Source: Dipteris shenzhenensis
Taxonomy: Eukaryota > Polypodiophyta > Polypodiopsida > Gleicheniales
Strand: one strand, 5' to 3'
Assembly (NCBI GenBank): GCA_047967505.1
Contig: CM106539.1
DNA: 64,000 bases
Made by a program: the position numbers and the translations under genes. Below, piece after piece: positions 1 through 11,693 of the stretch. Positions within the stretch are counted from its first letter, which is position 1. Every line of letters starts with the position of its first letter. Under the pieces are notes generated by a model. It saw only the letters and a list, made by a program, of their open reading frames with translations, did not search any database and was not told where the DNA came from.

Positions 1-430
1 CTCATGGCAGGAGGCATGGTCGATGGCCATGACTTCCATCATTTCTTTGGATCACAGACCCCTTAGGGAAGACGATGTTCCTCATATTTCATATTTTACA
101 TTTTGTATCTAGGCAATTTTGGTACTCTATTTCATTTCATTTTGTATCTAGGATTTTTGTAGCCATTTTTGGCATCTTAGCGGTATTACGATGAGGCCAC
201 CTAGTTGGCGCATCGTTGATGATGTATTTTCCTTTCGGATGATTTTGTGTCCCATAGGCCATGTATGGCCTTCCGTGGACCTTTAATAAAATTTCTTTCT
301 TTCTTTCTTTCTAGCCCATGTTTCTTCAAGGCTTTGATTTAACTTAGCAACTCAAATGCCCAATTCCCTTCATGTACCGACCTTAGCCTAACCAAGTTGG
401 ATGCCATGGAGAGGAAAATACTATCTTTTT
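1..430. other. Window edge, no gene; (CTTT)n tail
   Basis: No open frame of note. The stretch ends in a polyadenylation-like TTTAATAAAATTT followed by a CTTT microsatellite at about 292-313, which looks like the 3' tail of a retroelement whose body lies left of the window. There is no protein evidence for this. Confidence 0.3.
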
Positions 431-436
431 GAATAG

Positions 437-1035
437 ATTTTTTTTTTCAAGAAAATTACTTCATTAAGTACAAACCGCGAGAGCAAGCTCAAATGCGGTC
501 CATACATCATGCAATGCATGAGGAAAAAACAGCTCAAAGTGAGCTAATAAAGAACCAAGGCGGAGGCTGAAAATGCCATCTCAACCCTAAAGGAAACTCA
601 GAGAAGAAAGGATATCCCCTCCAAACTGTGTGATACATGTGTCCGAGCTGCTGCTCCTCCCCGCTCCCTTGCTGCCCCCATCTCCTTCAGCCCCTCCCTC
701 AGCCCCCTCCCTCGCCCTCAGCCCCTCCCGCTCCCCCTGCCTAGCCTCTCCCTTCCTCCTCCTTTTTTTTTTTCAAGAAAATTACTTCATTAAGTATGAA
801 TGAAAACCGTGAGAGCAAGCTCAAATGCGGGAGCAATGCATGAGGAAAAAACAGCTCAAAGTGAGCTAATAAAGAACCAAGGCGGAGGCTGAAAATGCCA
901 TCTCAACCCTAAAGGAAACTCATAGAAGAAAGGAGATCCCCTCCAAACTGTGTGATACATGTGTCTGAGCTGCTGCTCCTCCCCACTCCTTTGCTGCCCC
1001 CATCTCCTTCAGCCACTCCCTCAGCCCCCTCCCTC
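437..1035. repeat. Two tandem copies of an inverted LINE 3'-end block plus CT-rich DNA
   Basis: A unit of about 325 bp occurs twice, starting near 437 and near 763, with the same order: poly-T, then a sequence with GAGCAAGCTC, GCAATGCATGA and GCCATCTCAA, then pyrimidine-rich DNA. The first 200 bp of each unit is antisense and resembles the LINE-4 3' end at 35,073-35,260, which shares poly-T, GAGCAAGCTC, CATGCAATGCATGA and CTCCAAACT. The second copy runs directly into the CT-rich leader of LINE-1. Confidence 0.7.
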
Positions 1036-1605
1036 GCCCTCATCCCCTCCCCCTCCCCCTCCCTCAGCCTCTCTCTTCCTCCTCTCCCTCTCAGCCCGCT
1101 ACACCTTCCCCTCCTCTCCCTCTCAGCCTGCCCCCTCCCCTCTCAGCCCGCTCCCCCTTCCCTGCTCCCCCGCTCCCTCTACCCTGCTCCCCTCACCCGC
1201 TCCCTGCCTCAACCCTCCCTCTACCCCGCTCCCTACCCCCCGCCTCTACACCCCTCTCCTCTACCCGCTCCCTACCCCCGCCTCTACCCCCCTGCCTCTA
1301 CCCCCTTCTCTCCTCTCCTGCTCAGCCCACCCCCTCCCCTCTTCCCGCTCCCCCTTCCTTGCTCCCCCACTCCCTACCCCCCGCCTCTACCCCCCTCCCC
1401 TCTACCCGCTTCCTTCCCCCTGCCTCTACCTCCCGCTTCTACCTCCCTCCCCTCTTCTCCCCTCTCCTCTATCCCGCTCCCTCCCCTCCGCTTCAGCCCT
1501 CTCCTCTACCCCCTCTCCTCTCCCCCACTCCCTATCCCCCCGCCTCAGCCCTCTCCTCTACCCCCCTCCTCTTCTTCCTGTCTCTTCCCTCTTCCTTCTC
1601 CCGCA
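960..1605 (+). repeat. Pyrimidine-rich LINE-1 leader
   Basis: About 645 bp almost entirely of C and T on the + strand, with loosely repeated CCCTCCCCT, CAGCCC and CTCTACCCCC motifs. It sits immediately before ORF1 and probably is, or derives from, the 5' UTR/internal promoter of the LINE. Open frames across it in several registers give only Pro/Leu/Ser-rich low-complexity peptides and are not counted as genes. Confidence 0.6.
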
Positions 1606-2804
1606 ATGTTTTTTGGAGCGGGCGGAGCCTCAAAAGTGTCCGAGTCAGCCTCCTCACTTCAATTGGCGATGGATATTCCGTCAGCCAATCCTACTCCACC
1701 TCCACCGACCAAGAAAACTATTACTTTTTCTAAAGACAAGTTGCAGCAACTCAAGAAGGACGTAGAGATTGAATGCTCTACCACGTTGCTCACACGCATC
1801 TTCGGGTCTCACCATTCCAGATCCCAAGCCAAAGACTGGATGCTTGCGGCTCTTCCCCCAGACCTCACTCCACGATTGTTAGATGTTCGTCTTCTGGGAC
1901 GAGGTTTTTTCCAAGTTGTTTTTGACACTCCAGAAGTTGCGAGCTCAGTGCTCAAACCTGAGTTTTTACACCTGGGACACCGGAAGATCTTCTTTGACGC
2001 CTTTGATATTGGTTTCAACCCAGTGGAGGCAGATAAGGAAATCTTTTTGCTCTTCATCAAATTTCCCGGGCTTCCCCAGGTTTACCATCGACTTCTTTCT
2101 GTTATTGGGGAGCATTTCGGCGCGGTTGCTGAGATCCCACCCCTCCCTGGGTTGCCGTTAACTGTAGCAGAGGCAACGAAGGCTGATGGGGTACCTAGAG
2201 TTAGGGTCCTTTGTAAGGATCTGAACCTTATGATGGGCCATGTTATGATCCAGCGCCCGGATGGTTTCTTTTTTTGCCAGAGAGTAGAGAGTACAGGCAG
2301 GGAGGACCAGTGCAGGATATGCAGGACCATTGGACACCTTGCCCCAGGAAGAAGAAAAGACCTAAGAAGCCCTCTGATACAGCTACCGTCCCACGGCATC
2401 GACAGGGGGGTGGTACAGGTCCAGCACCTACTCCTCGGCCTCGACAGGGGGGTGGTATAGTTCCAACACCTGCTCCTCGACCTCCACATGGCGGTCCTCC
2501 TCAGGATGGTGGTATAGCTCCTACTCGCCAGAGTGCTTCTCCACTGAGCACTCCTTTGCTACTGCCACTTTCTACCTCAGGTGCCTCACGACCTGCAAAG
2601 GCACACAATCCATACCAGTGGGTTCGGGTTCATGTGCAGATTCCTCCTTCAATTCATGAGAATACACTAGTGGACTCTGCTTCACCTCGGGCTATCCTTC
2701 CAGTCTCACCTAACACAGTCCAAGACGCTTTAGCTTCGACATCCTCCCCGGTTGCAGCTTCTCCCCTAGAACCAGTGTGTCTGACACTCTCCTCGAGGCA
2801 GTAG
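1606..2804 (+). pseudogene. LINE-1 ORF1 (nucleic-acid-binding, DUF4283-like), frameshifted
   Basis: ORF1 protein of a plant L1-like LINE, which in this family binds element RNA in the retrotransposition particle. The likely start is ATG 1606, just after the CT-rich leader. The central part resembles the DUF4283 domain (LLGRGFFQVVF near residue 94, later FLLFIKFPGLPQ). A zinc-knuckle start, CRICRTIGH, is interrupted near 2,335-2,345. The reading then continues one frame over with a basic CPRKKKRPKK stretch and a Pro/Gly-rich tail containing two or three copies of an RQGGG(T/I) repeat, ending at 2804. The frameshift inside the knuckle makes it non-functional as it stands. Similar ORF1 logic, with low identity, is seen in LINE-2. 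Confidence 0.75.
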
Positions 2805-3192
2805 AGGTCTCCGTAGCTGTGCAGACACAGGATTGAGAGCAATCCTGACTAACTCCCTTGGATAGGGGGAAGGGGATGGTTTACACTATTGATCCTCTTC
2901 CCTCAGAAGGGATCCTGCACACTCCAGTGTCTGGCCTGATTCATAGGAACTCATTTTCAGCTCTAGCAGATGCTTCAGATTTCCCAGAGAAGGAGTTTGT
3001 GCCCTCTACTTTTGGTGATCCAGTGATTGGGTTTCCTGTTGATAGGGCGTCAGAGGGCAAGGTTCTTTCCCCTGTTGATTTTCCACCACTTGGTTCCATT
3101 CCTCGCTCCTGGAGTAGGAGGTCTTCCCCTGTTGAGGGGTTTGTTTCCGCCACTAGGTCGGATAAGGTGTTCCACTCTATATCCTCCCGTCG

Positions 3193-4013
3193 ATGAGGAT
3201 TGTTAGCTGGAACATATAGGGCCTAGGTGGCGTCCCACATCGCCACCGCAGACAGATGATCCGGGATCAACTTCATCCAGGTGTTAGTGGGGGTTCCATT
3301 GATATCTTATTTATTCAAGGGCACAAACTGGATTCTAGAGATTGTGCCAAGTCAGGCAAGTTGCTTTCTGGCCATATATTTTAGTCGCCTGGCCTTGGGC
3401 ACTAGGGGGGGCACTTCTATTTCAATTTCGCAGTCAGTTCTCCCCTTAGTTGTTGGACAGGGAGTCATTATTCCCTCTAGGGCTTAGTGGATTATTCTCT
3501 TGATTGGAGGGTGTAAGGTTGGTTTCCTTAACCTGTATGCCTCCAACATTAGAGGGGAACGTGTCATTATGTGGAAGGATTTGCTCTCCTGGGCCCCCAT
3601 TGCGGATTCATGGGTGATTGGAGGTGACTTTAACATGGTTGAGTTACCGTCAGACAAAAAAGGGGGTAGAGAAGGAGGACTTCACTCTTTGGAGAGAGCA
3701 ACTTTGGATGCCTTCCTTTTTCACTACTGTGGTAGAGATACTTGGTTGGACGATGCCTTTCTTATTCAGCCAGAGTCCCTCCTGTTCTCTTGGTCGAACA
3801 GGAGGCAGCAAATGCCTATTCATGAACGCATTGACAGATTCTATGTAGATGATTGGACACCAGACAGAGGTGGATCGGTATGCATTGCTGCTGGGGTTTC
3901 CACTTCAGACCACTTTCCTGTTGTGTTGGCTATCTCAGAGCCTCACTTGAGAGGCCGGTCTGCTAGCATCAGGATTCCAGATGCCTTGTACACTAAGGAG
4001 GACCTTATAGAGC
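3193..4013 (+). pseudogene. LINE-1 ORF2 endonuclease domain, 5' half
   Basis: APE-type (exonuclease/endonuclease/phosphatase) domain that nicks target DNA for LINE integration. It begins with RIVSWNI at 3196 and has an in-frame TAG two codons on. Several frameshifts follow. A cleaner stretch at 3,500-4,013 contains NLYASN, VIGGDFNMVE and the C-terminal catalytic SDHFPVVLA. The reading is cut at about 4,013 by Copia A; the reverse transcriptase half resumes at 21,789. EN motifs are clear; the stops make this a pseudogene. Confidence 0.85.
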
Positions 4014-4134
4014 TCCAATAGAAATGTTCAAATGAAACAATACAAGTACTTGGTATATATAGTACCCAAGTACTACTAGTCAACCATAGGGTTGACTTTA
4101 TGCCTACAACACCATATCTTTGTATTCTCTTACA
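4014..4134 (-). repeat. Copia A 3' LTR, truncated
   Basis: Matches 121 bp of the 184-bp LTR at 21,605-21,788. It begins in element sense TGTAAGAG directly after a G-rich polypurine tract (revcomp of 4,135-4,146) and stops about 63 bp short of the expected CA end, where LINE-1 sequence begins. The target duplication on this side is therefore lost. Confidence 0.8.
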
Positions 4135-4333
4135 AATCCCCCCTCAAAGATGCTGAAAGTACCCTTGAAACGTCTCAGGTGTATCCTGTAGTACCTAAAG
4201 TACCATGGTTGCACAAATTCATCCAGATTGATATGCAACCTATGGGAGTAAATGAAAATAATGTCATTGTGAATCACTTCACAACCCCCCTTGACATTGT
4301 GAGAATGTCTGTGATCCCCAAGCCATGTCGATG

Positions 4334-5286
4334 TCATAAGAAAAGATCTGTTGATAGGGATTTGGTGAAGATAGCCGCCACATTGTCCTCAGATGGACAA
4401 TAGATGAGATCAGTAAAACCATCTAAAATACAATCCCGTACATAATGATAATGATTTTCAATGTGTTTCATGCGAGCATGAAAGATAGGATTGTTAGCTA
4501 TGGCAATGCAACTCTGGCTGTCACAGAAGATAGAGTTTGCTTCGCCATCCTGTGCATGATGCAAGTCATGCAAAAGCTTCCTTAACCACATTAATTCCGT
4601 AGTGGCTGAATTTGCAGCTTTGTACTCTGCTTCACTGGAGGAAAGAGAGACTCGCTCTTGCTTCTTACTGAGCCATGAGATACAGGCTGAACCCAATGAG
4701 AAGCAATAGCCAGTAGTGGACGGTCTGTCGTCAATGTCCCCTGACCAATCTGAGTCGGTGAAACCACTCAGCTCTAGATCACAATCTGAAGCATAATGCA
4801 AGCCAAGAGAGAGAGTGCCATGGATATATCTGAGAATCCTCTTTGCTGCATTCCAATGTGTGATCGTGGGACAATGCATGAACTGGCTCAAAAGCCCTGT
4901 GGCATAGGCAATATTAGACCGTGTGGACCATAGATATATCAAACTGCCAACCAACTACCTATACAAAGTGCCATCAAACTTTTCAGCAACATGATGCTTA
5001 CTCAGCTTGAGTCCCTTTTCCAATGGAGTAGCCACAGGCTTACAGTTCTCCATTTTAAATTTCTGCAACAACGCCTTCGAATACTTTGTCTGTGACATAG
5101 AAATCCCACCATGGGTCTGCCAAGACAATAGTGCAATAGGCCCAAATCTGTCATGTCAAAGTTGTGACATAAAGCGGACTGCACTGCTGTAATTTGCTGC
5201 AAATCACTGCCAGTGAGTATGATGTCATCCACATATAGTACCAACATGACCAATTCTGATTTTTGTTGCTTAACATACAGATTGGG
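4334..5286 (-). pseudogene. Copia A reverse transcriptase C-half and RNase H
   Basis: C-terminal pol of Copia A. The RT catalytic motif LYVDDIIL lies near 5,235-5,210. A frameshift near 5,000 precedes IYLWSTRSNIAYA, and the RNase H region has DSDWSGDIDDRPSTTGY and SSSEAEY, ending IFTKSL at a stop near 4,334. The N-terminal RT part is not upstream on this strand; it lies inverted at 11,694-12,110, and about 45 residues between the two parts are missing. Confidence 0.85.
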
Positions 5287-5747
5287 TGTTACGCTCTAGC
5301 CGAGGTAGCATGACCTCGGAAGAATCAGTCGACATTTCCCTTAAAGGATCTATGTTTGTAATATATTTGTTTGCGCTTCATGTAAATGATTGAGAGGGAA
5401 TTAATGTCAAGGTCCTAGGTGAGGGTTGATAGCACCAGACGAGGTGGATCTAAGGCTAAGGGCCTAATGCAAGAAATGTGCTAGGGGCAAAGGAAATTAA
5501 AGTATCCCAAGAGAGGGGTGAAAAGATGCATTAGGAAGGCCCTATGATGATGACATGTGGCATCTAGATCCATCTAGGGAGATGGGGCTTGTTGGAGTTA
5601 TTGAGAGAAGGAGAATGTACTTTGACGTGTAATTTTTTTTGGATTTCAACTCTCTGAGAGCTCTCATGCTTCAACAGGATTTGGCTGGGAGGATACTCTG
5701 TGGTGCTACTCCCGTGATCTGCTGTGGTTAGTAGAAAGTACTTGACA
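5287..5747 (+). repeat. Gypsy 5' LTR
   Basis: Begins TGTTACGCTC and ends CTTGACA, 461 bp, followed after two bases by TGGTATCAGAGCT, the initiator-Met tRNA primer-binding site at 5,750. Its first 114 bp recur at 11,579-11,692. Confidence 0.85.
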
Positions 5748-6948
5748 TTTGGTATCAGAGCTCTCAGGTTGAACGAGGGGTTTGAGTTGGAAGAGAACGA
5801 GCTGGCAGAAAGCACGAATTCAGACAACGATCTGAAGCTACACCGCAGGCTAGGGTATCGCATTTCAGACAACGATCTGAAGTTACAGCGCAGGCTACTG
5901 GCGAGGATAGCGTAATCTGAAGCGATACCAAGAGAGGGGATTTGTGTAATCGGATGAAACGTGATTGACGATCGGGATAGCGTGACGCAATCGAATTGAC
6001 GAGATCGCTATCAGAGTTGCGCAATAAATTTTGGAGGTGTTGCTGCCCATGATATACGACGAAATGAAGGCGAACGACGTATCTGTTCGGTGGTCCTCCC
6101 GCACTGGCTAGCAGGATTTTGCGGTGTGTTAGGTGACTGTTCGTAATATTTGCTCGGGCTTAACAGGGGCTCGTGTTATGGGAGGCCTTCGATGCGATAC
6201 GTGGATGGGCGACGCGCAGGCAGAGATTACGGAGGATCTGTGAGCCTGTGAAAACAGGCGATAGGTTGACGATCACTATCTGTTCTGTCGTATATCCCTC
6301 GCCTACACTCTCTGGCTACGTGGCTGATTGGCTCGTAATAAATTTTGACCTGCTTCCCTAGCGGACTCACAGTCAAAGCCCTCCAAGGTTACATAGGCAG
6401 CTCGTAGGCTGGGACAAATCCCAAACAGATCCCAAACAGAGAGCAAAGCTTTGGCAGAAGAAGCAAAAGGTGAGAACATTTGCGATCAGGGAGTTACATG
6501 GAGGCTGCAGGCTTCGGGACATCTGTGCTATGTGAAGACTCCAGGGGTGTCAAATCGGGTGGCAGGAGCGAACAGACCAGGGGGCTTTCGACATCATTTG
6601 CTCCTGTTCTCGTCACTTTATTTTTTTTCTGAACATTAGCTTGAATGGAATATTTAGCTTGCATGAAGGGATAGCCAGCCCGTATGTCAGATTATGCTTG
6701 TGTATAGGCCTATGTGCTTTAGTCAGAGTTGACTTGCAGGAATTTCCCCAGTATAGGGAAAAGCAGTATTTGGGTTATGCATGTGTCAAATACCTAGTCA
6801 GTGTGAATCTGGGATTGCAAGTATTGCCTAGTATAGGGAATTGTGTCAGAGTGCTAGTACACTGAATTTTGTCAATTTGTAAATACAGTTTTCTAGCAGT
6901 GTTTTTATTTTTATTTTTAAAAGAAAAAGAAAACACCCATTGACCTGA
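5748..6948 (+). other. Gypsy leader with a short tandem repeat
   Basis: Untranslated leader between primer-binding site and gag. It contains a 45-bp tandem duplication (starts 5,821 and 5,866, sharing CAGACAACGATCTGAAG). No gene is seen in it; open frames are short and unrelated to known proteins. Confidence 0.6.
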
Positions 6949-8580
6949 ATGGAAGCAGAAGAAGGAGCTTCTTGGAGGGACCCTGGTGAGTCAGGAGTCC
7001 GGCTGACCCAGCAGGTGTCGCGCCCAGTAGCTCACACCTTATTTGGCAGGATTGCATTACTTGAGGATGCCTTACAGCAGTTATTAGCACAACAGTTACA
7101 GGCTAATGAAGGGCAATCTGAACTTAGAAGAGTGATACACAGTATGTCTACCAGACCTTCTCGAGATGAGAAAGGAAAGGCTCCAATGGAACCGGAGTCT
7201 AGTGTCCATATGGTCGAGCCTAGAAAGGCTAAAGTACCTAATATTGCCAATTATAGGCCGAAAAAGTATTCTGGTCGGATGAATGACCGTAGTTCTGATG
7301 TCATTGAGACCTGGTTACACAAATGGGACGAGGCGTTCGCCATTTGTAAAATCAGAAATGATATCAAGAAAATCCGCGAGGCCATCCACATGTTTAGTGA
7401 GGCAGCGGATCGGTGGTGGATTAAACAACAAAAAGATGGTATTGCATCCGCTACCTGGGAGGGGTTTAAAAGAGAATTCAGGAAACACTTCTTACCTCCT
7501 GACGAAGCATCCCGAGCTTGGGATCAGTATAGAAACCTTCGTCAGAGAAATTTGTCAGTGGCAGAACACACTGATAAGTTTCGAGAGAGCGTAATGAAGG
7601 TTGATGAACCCCTACCTCAATCAATCCAAGTGAAAGATTTCATATTTGGATTGAATGATCGGATTAAAATGGAAGTTCGGGCTAAGTATGCGAACACGTT
7701 GGATGATGCAATAGCCATAGCCCTGAACTATGAAGATGCCAAGGACAGCAGGCCAAGTGGGTTTGCACAGGTCGGAACCCAATATGGGTACCAGAAGAAA
7801 TCTGGGTTTAAGAAGAAGTGGATTAGTAAAGGGAGTGGTTCTCAGCCGAGTGGTCAAGCCAAGCAGGCAAAACCAGCTGAGACTCCTAAATCAAGTACCA
7901 CCATTGGAGTGAAGAGAAAAGTAATGCCAATGGCAGCCCGGGCTTGGTCAAAGTCTCTCTTAAACCCAGAGCAAAGAGAAAAAGCGAGGAGAGAAGGCTT
8001 GTGTTTTGGTTGCCTTCAGCCTCATCAGTGGAAGGATTGTCCACGAAATAAGGATCGTCGGATGGCTGAGATGGTAGTCTCAGAATGCGACGTGGAAATG
8101 GAGGGAAGTCTCAGAGCGGAACAGATGCAGATTCAGCTAGCGGGATCTTCTCAGAGGTCAGTACCTTGTTTGTTATGTGTGTCTGTTGCTAAGCTAGTAA
8201 CGAGTGCACCTGATAACATCCTATCTAAGCCCGCAGCAACGGGGTATACAGCCTTTAATGATACGGAGTTAATTAAGATGAAAGGGCAAGTGGCCAATCA
8301 TGATGTCATTGTGTTGTTTGACTTGGCGTCAACTCACAATGTAATTAACTCCAAGCTCGTGAAGAGGCTGAAGTTAAAGACTAGCCCATCTGACTATGCG
8401 TATACAATCAGGATGGCAGATGGAAGTTCAACTAAAGTATGGGACCAAAGGGTTACCCAGTTGGAGCTTCGTATTCAGGACTATGCTGAGAAGCTTGATT
8501 TTGAAATGACTAAGCTTGCTCATGCAGATATAGCCTTGGGTATGGCATGGCATTCTAGGAAGAATCCAGCCATTGATTGA
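6949..8580 (+). pseudogene. Gypsy gag and protease
   Basis: Gag capsid/nucleocapsid plus aspartic protease. ATG 6949 follows an A-rich leader. The retrotransposon-gag domain spans about residues 95-260 (ETWLHKWDEAF, WEGFKREFRKHF). A CCHC-like knuckle CFGCLQPHQWKDC is near residue 352, one residue shorter than the usual spacing. The protease active-site region reads LFDLASTHNVI where DSG or DTG is expected: the Asp is kept but Ser and Gly are replaced, so cleavage activity is doubtful. A stop at 8,578 separates it from pol. Confidence 0.85.
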
Positions 8581-8658
8581 AAAAAGCACGTATATCAATT
8601 CAAGATGAATGATGTGCTTTATGTCTTATGAGGTGAGAAAGATATACCTCAGGGACCA

Positions 8659-9652
8659 TTGGTTTCCGTGATGGAAATCCGAAAAGCTCAAGAAGAGTTT
8701 TTATTCCTTTGTACAGCATCGGTAGGGCCAGTTGATGATTCTTCGGCTAGCACTGATGTTGCGCAAAGTGGTGAGATGGCCAAGCTAGCTAATCTTATAG
8801 CAGAGGAGTTCTCTGACTATTTTAGGGATGAACTACCTTATGGGTTACCTCCAAAGCGGAATGTTCAGCATAAGATTGAACTGATCCCGGGGGTAGAACC
8901 TGTAAATAGACCTCCCTATAGAATGAGTTTTACTGAAGAAGCGAATGTGCGTAGACAACTGGAAGAATACCTCAAGTTGGGGCAAATTCAACCAAGTTTC
9001 TCACCTTTTGCTTCGCCAGTGATATTAAAGAAGAAAAAGGATGATATGTTTCGCCTCTGTATAGATTACAGAGCATTGAATAATATCACTCTTAAGCACA
9101 GGTATCCGATGGCTCAGATTGATGATTTGCTAGATGCATTACATGGAGCCGTGATTTTTAGTAAGATAGATCTTAAGTGTGGCTACCATCAGTTCCGGAT
9201 TAGAGCCGAGGATGTGCATAAAACCGCTTTCAGAAGTAGGCTTGGTCATTATGAGTTTTTGGTAATGCCCTTTGGACTTACCAATGCTCCAGCTACATTC
9301 GTCATGCTTATGAACGATTTACTACGTCCGTATATCGGAAAGTTTGTAGTACATTTTATTGACGATATTTTGGTATTCAGTAAAAGTATTACTGAGCATC
9401 GTGAACACTTAAGAATAGTGTTCTAGTAGTTTGAGAAAAGCCAGTCTTTATGTAAATAAAAAGAAAACTATACTGTGTATGGTTAGGCTTGAATATTTAG
9501 GATTCATAATTACTTCAGAGGGGGTAGAAATGGATCCAAAGAAAGTGGCTGCGATACTGACTTGGCCAATCCCTCAGAGTCTGACCGCTTTGCGATCATT
9601 CTTGGGATTTGTCCAATTTAATCGAAGGCATATCAAAGGATATACACCATAA
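8659..9652 (+). pseudogene. Gypsy reverse transcriptase
   Basis: RT domain copying element RNA into cDNA. It shows the order expected of gypsy [55 protein letters not shown] and the catalytic [10 protein letters not shown] near 9,357. Two adjacent stops at 9,424-9,429 and a frameshift interrupt the thumb region, which continues at 9,431-9,652 (LEYLGFIITSEGV, FLGFVQFNRRHI). Confidence 0.9.
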
Positions 9653-10356
9653 AACAAGCTGTGGTCATAAGACCGGTGTTGAAAATAGTTGATCCCCAAA
9701 AACCGTTGTTCCTGGAAATCGATGCAAGTGGCATTGCGGTAGGAGCAGTTCTCCTTCAAGAGGGAAGGCCAGTAGCCTTTGAAAGCAAGAAGCTTTCTCC
9801 CTCTCAAACGAATTGGCCAACTCATGAATTAGAGTTGTATGCTGTTATCCATGCTTTGAAAACATGGAGGCATTATTTGTATGGTTCAGAGTTTTATGTG
9901 GATGTGGATCATGATACTCTGAAACATTTTTGTAAATAGCCTGACTTGAGGGGCTGCCAAGCTAGGTGGGCAGAGCTCATGCAGGAGTTTAATTTGACAA
10001 TTCGGTACCGAAGAGGAAAAGATAATAAGGTTGCTGATGCGTTGTCTCGCATTATGCACAATATGAGTTTTACGATATTAGAGAGTGCTCTAATGACCGA
10101 GATTAGAGAAACTCAAAAGGTGGACGAGTTTGTCCAGAGCTTATGGCCTAAAGCTCATGTGTTTAGACCCGGGGAAGAAAAGGATGACCTGGCATCCAGA
10201 AAAGGCCAAACATATGCAAGATATACCATAAGGGATGGTATGCTGAAAAGAAATGGCAAGGTTGTAGTACCTAGTCAGAATGATCTCAGGCAGAGAGTCA
10301 TTCGACAGTGCCATGATAGCCCGTGTGCGGGACATCCAGGAGTCGAGAAGACATGA
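9653..10356 (+). pseudogene. Gypsy RNase H and integrase N-terminus
   Basis: RNase H, which degrades the RNA strand, is recognised by LFLEIDASGIAVGAVLLQ, THELELYAVIHALK and IRYRRGKDNKVADALSR. There is one in-frame stop at 9,937. The integrase zinc-binding region (CHDSPCAGHPGVEKT) starts before a frameshift near 10,350. It shares its frame with the RT at 8,659. Confidence 0.85.
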
Positions 10357-11566
10357 TCTCGTGAAGCGAGATTTCTTTTGGCCAAAGATGAAAAAGCATA
10401 TTCATGAATATGTGACACGGTGTTATTCGTGTCAGGTAAGCAAGGCCGAGCGGGTGAAGCCACCCGGACTTTTACAGCCCTTGGAGATACCACTAAGTAA
10501 GTGGGAGAGCATTTCCATGGACTTTATTGTAGGGCTGCCTACGGCACAAGGTGGTTATGATTCTATCCTTGTGGTGGTTGATCGTCTAACCAAGATGGCT
10601 CACTTCATTCCGACTAGAGAGTCTGTTAGTGCCCCGCAAGAGGCGGATTTGTTTATTAGACATATATTTCGTCTGCATGGATTGCCTAGATCCATAGTGT
10701 CAAACAGAGATGTTAGGTTTACCGGTCATTTTTGGACAGCGGTATTTGAGACACTAAGGACTGAGTTGGGAATGAGTAGTGGTAATCATCCTGAAACGGA
10801 TGGTCAGACGGAGAGAGTCAACCAGACTTTAGAGGATATGCTGAGGGCATATGTGTCATTGAGGCAACATACATGGGACAAGTGGTTGCCATTGTTGGAG
10901 TTTGCCTACAATGATAGAAAACATTCCTCTACAGGGTTCAGTCCGTTTGAGTTGAACTATGGTTATAGAGCAGCGAATCCAACTATAGTTGGAATACCTC
11001 AGAGAGTGCCTAGTGCCGCGAACTTTGTGGTTCAGATGCGGGAGATGCTAGCACTTGCGAGAGCTAATATCCGCCAGGCTATGGATAGAGCGAAGGCGTA
11101 TGCAGATGAAAACGGGTCTATAAGAGAATTTAAGGAAGGAGAAAAAGTTTTTCTCAGAGTTCATTCGCACTCGAAGTCGTCAACTTCAGGAGAGTGTGCC
11201 AAGTTATCACCTCGATACTGTGGGCCGTGGTTGATTCTAAAGAGAATAGGCAAGGTAGCCTATAAATTAGAATCACCACAGGGTTGCAAGGTGCACCCAG
11301 TGTTTCATGTTTCTCGTTTAAAGAAATTTTTGCATACAGGTGACTTACTAATCGAAGGTGTGGTTTTGTTTCAGGAGATAGAGGATAATGCAAGGCGCAA
11401 ACCAACAAGAATACTGGACCGAGGAACAATGCAAGTGCGAAATAGGAAGATACCCACGGTGTTGGTTGCATGGCATGGTCAGCCTCTATCAGAAGCTACT
11501 TGGAAATCCATATACCAGTTGCGGAGAGTATTCCCAGATTTTATCATCGAGGACGCTGATGTCTGA
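10357..11566 (+). pseudogene. Gypsy integrase core and chromodomain
   Basis: Integrase inserts cDNA. The second half of the HHCC zinc site (CYSCQ) is followed by the DDE core: MDFIVGLP (first Asp), IVSNRD where IVSDRD is usual (second catalytic Asp appears replaced by Asn), and TDGQTERVNQTLE (Glu present). The C-terminus (VLVAWHGQPLSEATWKS, FPDF) is chromodomain-like, which in chromoviruses guides insertion to marked chromatin. It ends at a stop 11,564-11,566, directly before the polypurine tract. The longest intact frame of the element begins upstream at 10,280. Confidence 0.88.
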
Positions 11567-11578
11567 AGAGGGAAGGAA

Positions 11579-11692
11579 TGTTACGCTCTAGCCGAGGTAG
11601 CATGACCTCGGAAGAATCAGTCGACATTTCCCTTAAAGGATCTATGTTTGTAATATATCTGTTTGCGCTTCATGTAAATGATCGAGAGGGAA
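11579..11692 (+). repeat. Gypsy 3' LTR, truncated
   Basis: First 114 bp of the LTR, nearly identical to 5,287-5,400, preceded by the purine tract AAGAGGGAAGGAA. About 345 bp of the LTR are missing, and copia RT sequence follows at once. Confidence 0.85.
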
Positions 11693-11693
11693 A

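Larger units (their letters stand above)
5287..11692 (+). mobile_element. Ty3/gypsy chromodomain retrotransposon (chromovirus)
   Basis: Structure: 5' LTR 5,287-5,747, iMet primer-binding site at 5,750, leader, gag-PR-RT-RH-IN-chromodomain, polypurine tract at 11,567-11,578, truncated 3' LTR 11,579-11,692. Domain order RT-RH-IN is Ty3/gypsy. The C-terminal chromo-like region places it with the chromoviruses, some lineages of which are common in seed-free plants. It sits inside Copia A. Several stops and catalytic substitutions show it is inactive. Confidence 0.9.

Noticed and set aside
952-1605. Long open frame with a Pro/Leu/Ser-rich N-terminus before ORF1
   Set aside because: CT-only DNA is open in several frames and gives low-complexity peptide in each; coding similarity starts only at about 1,606.
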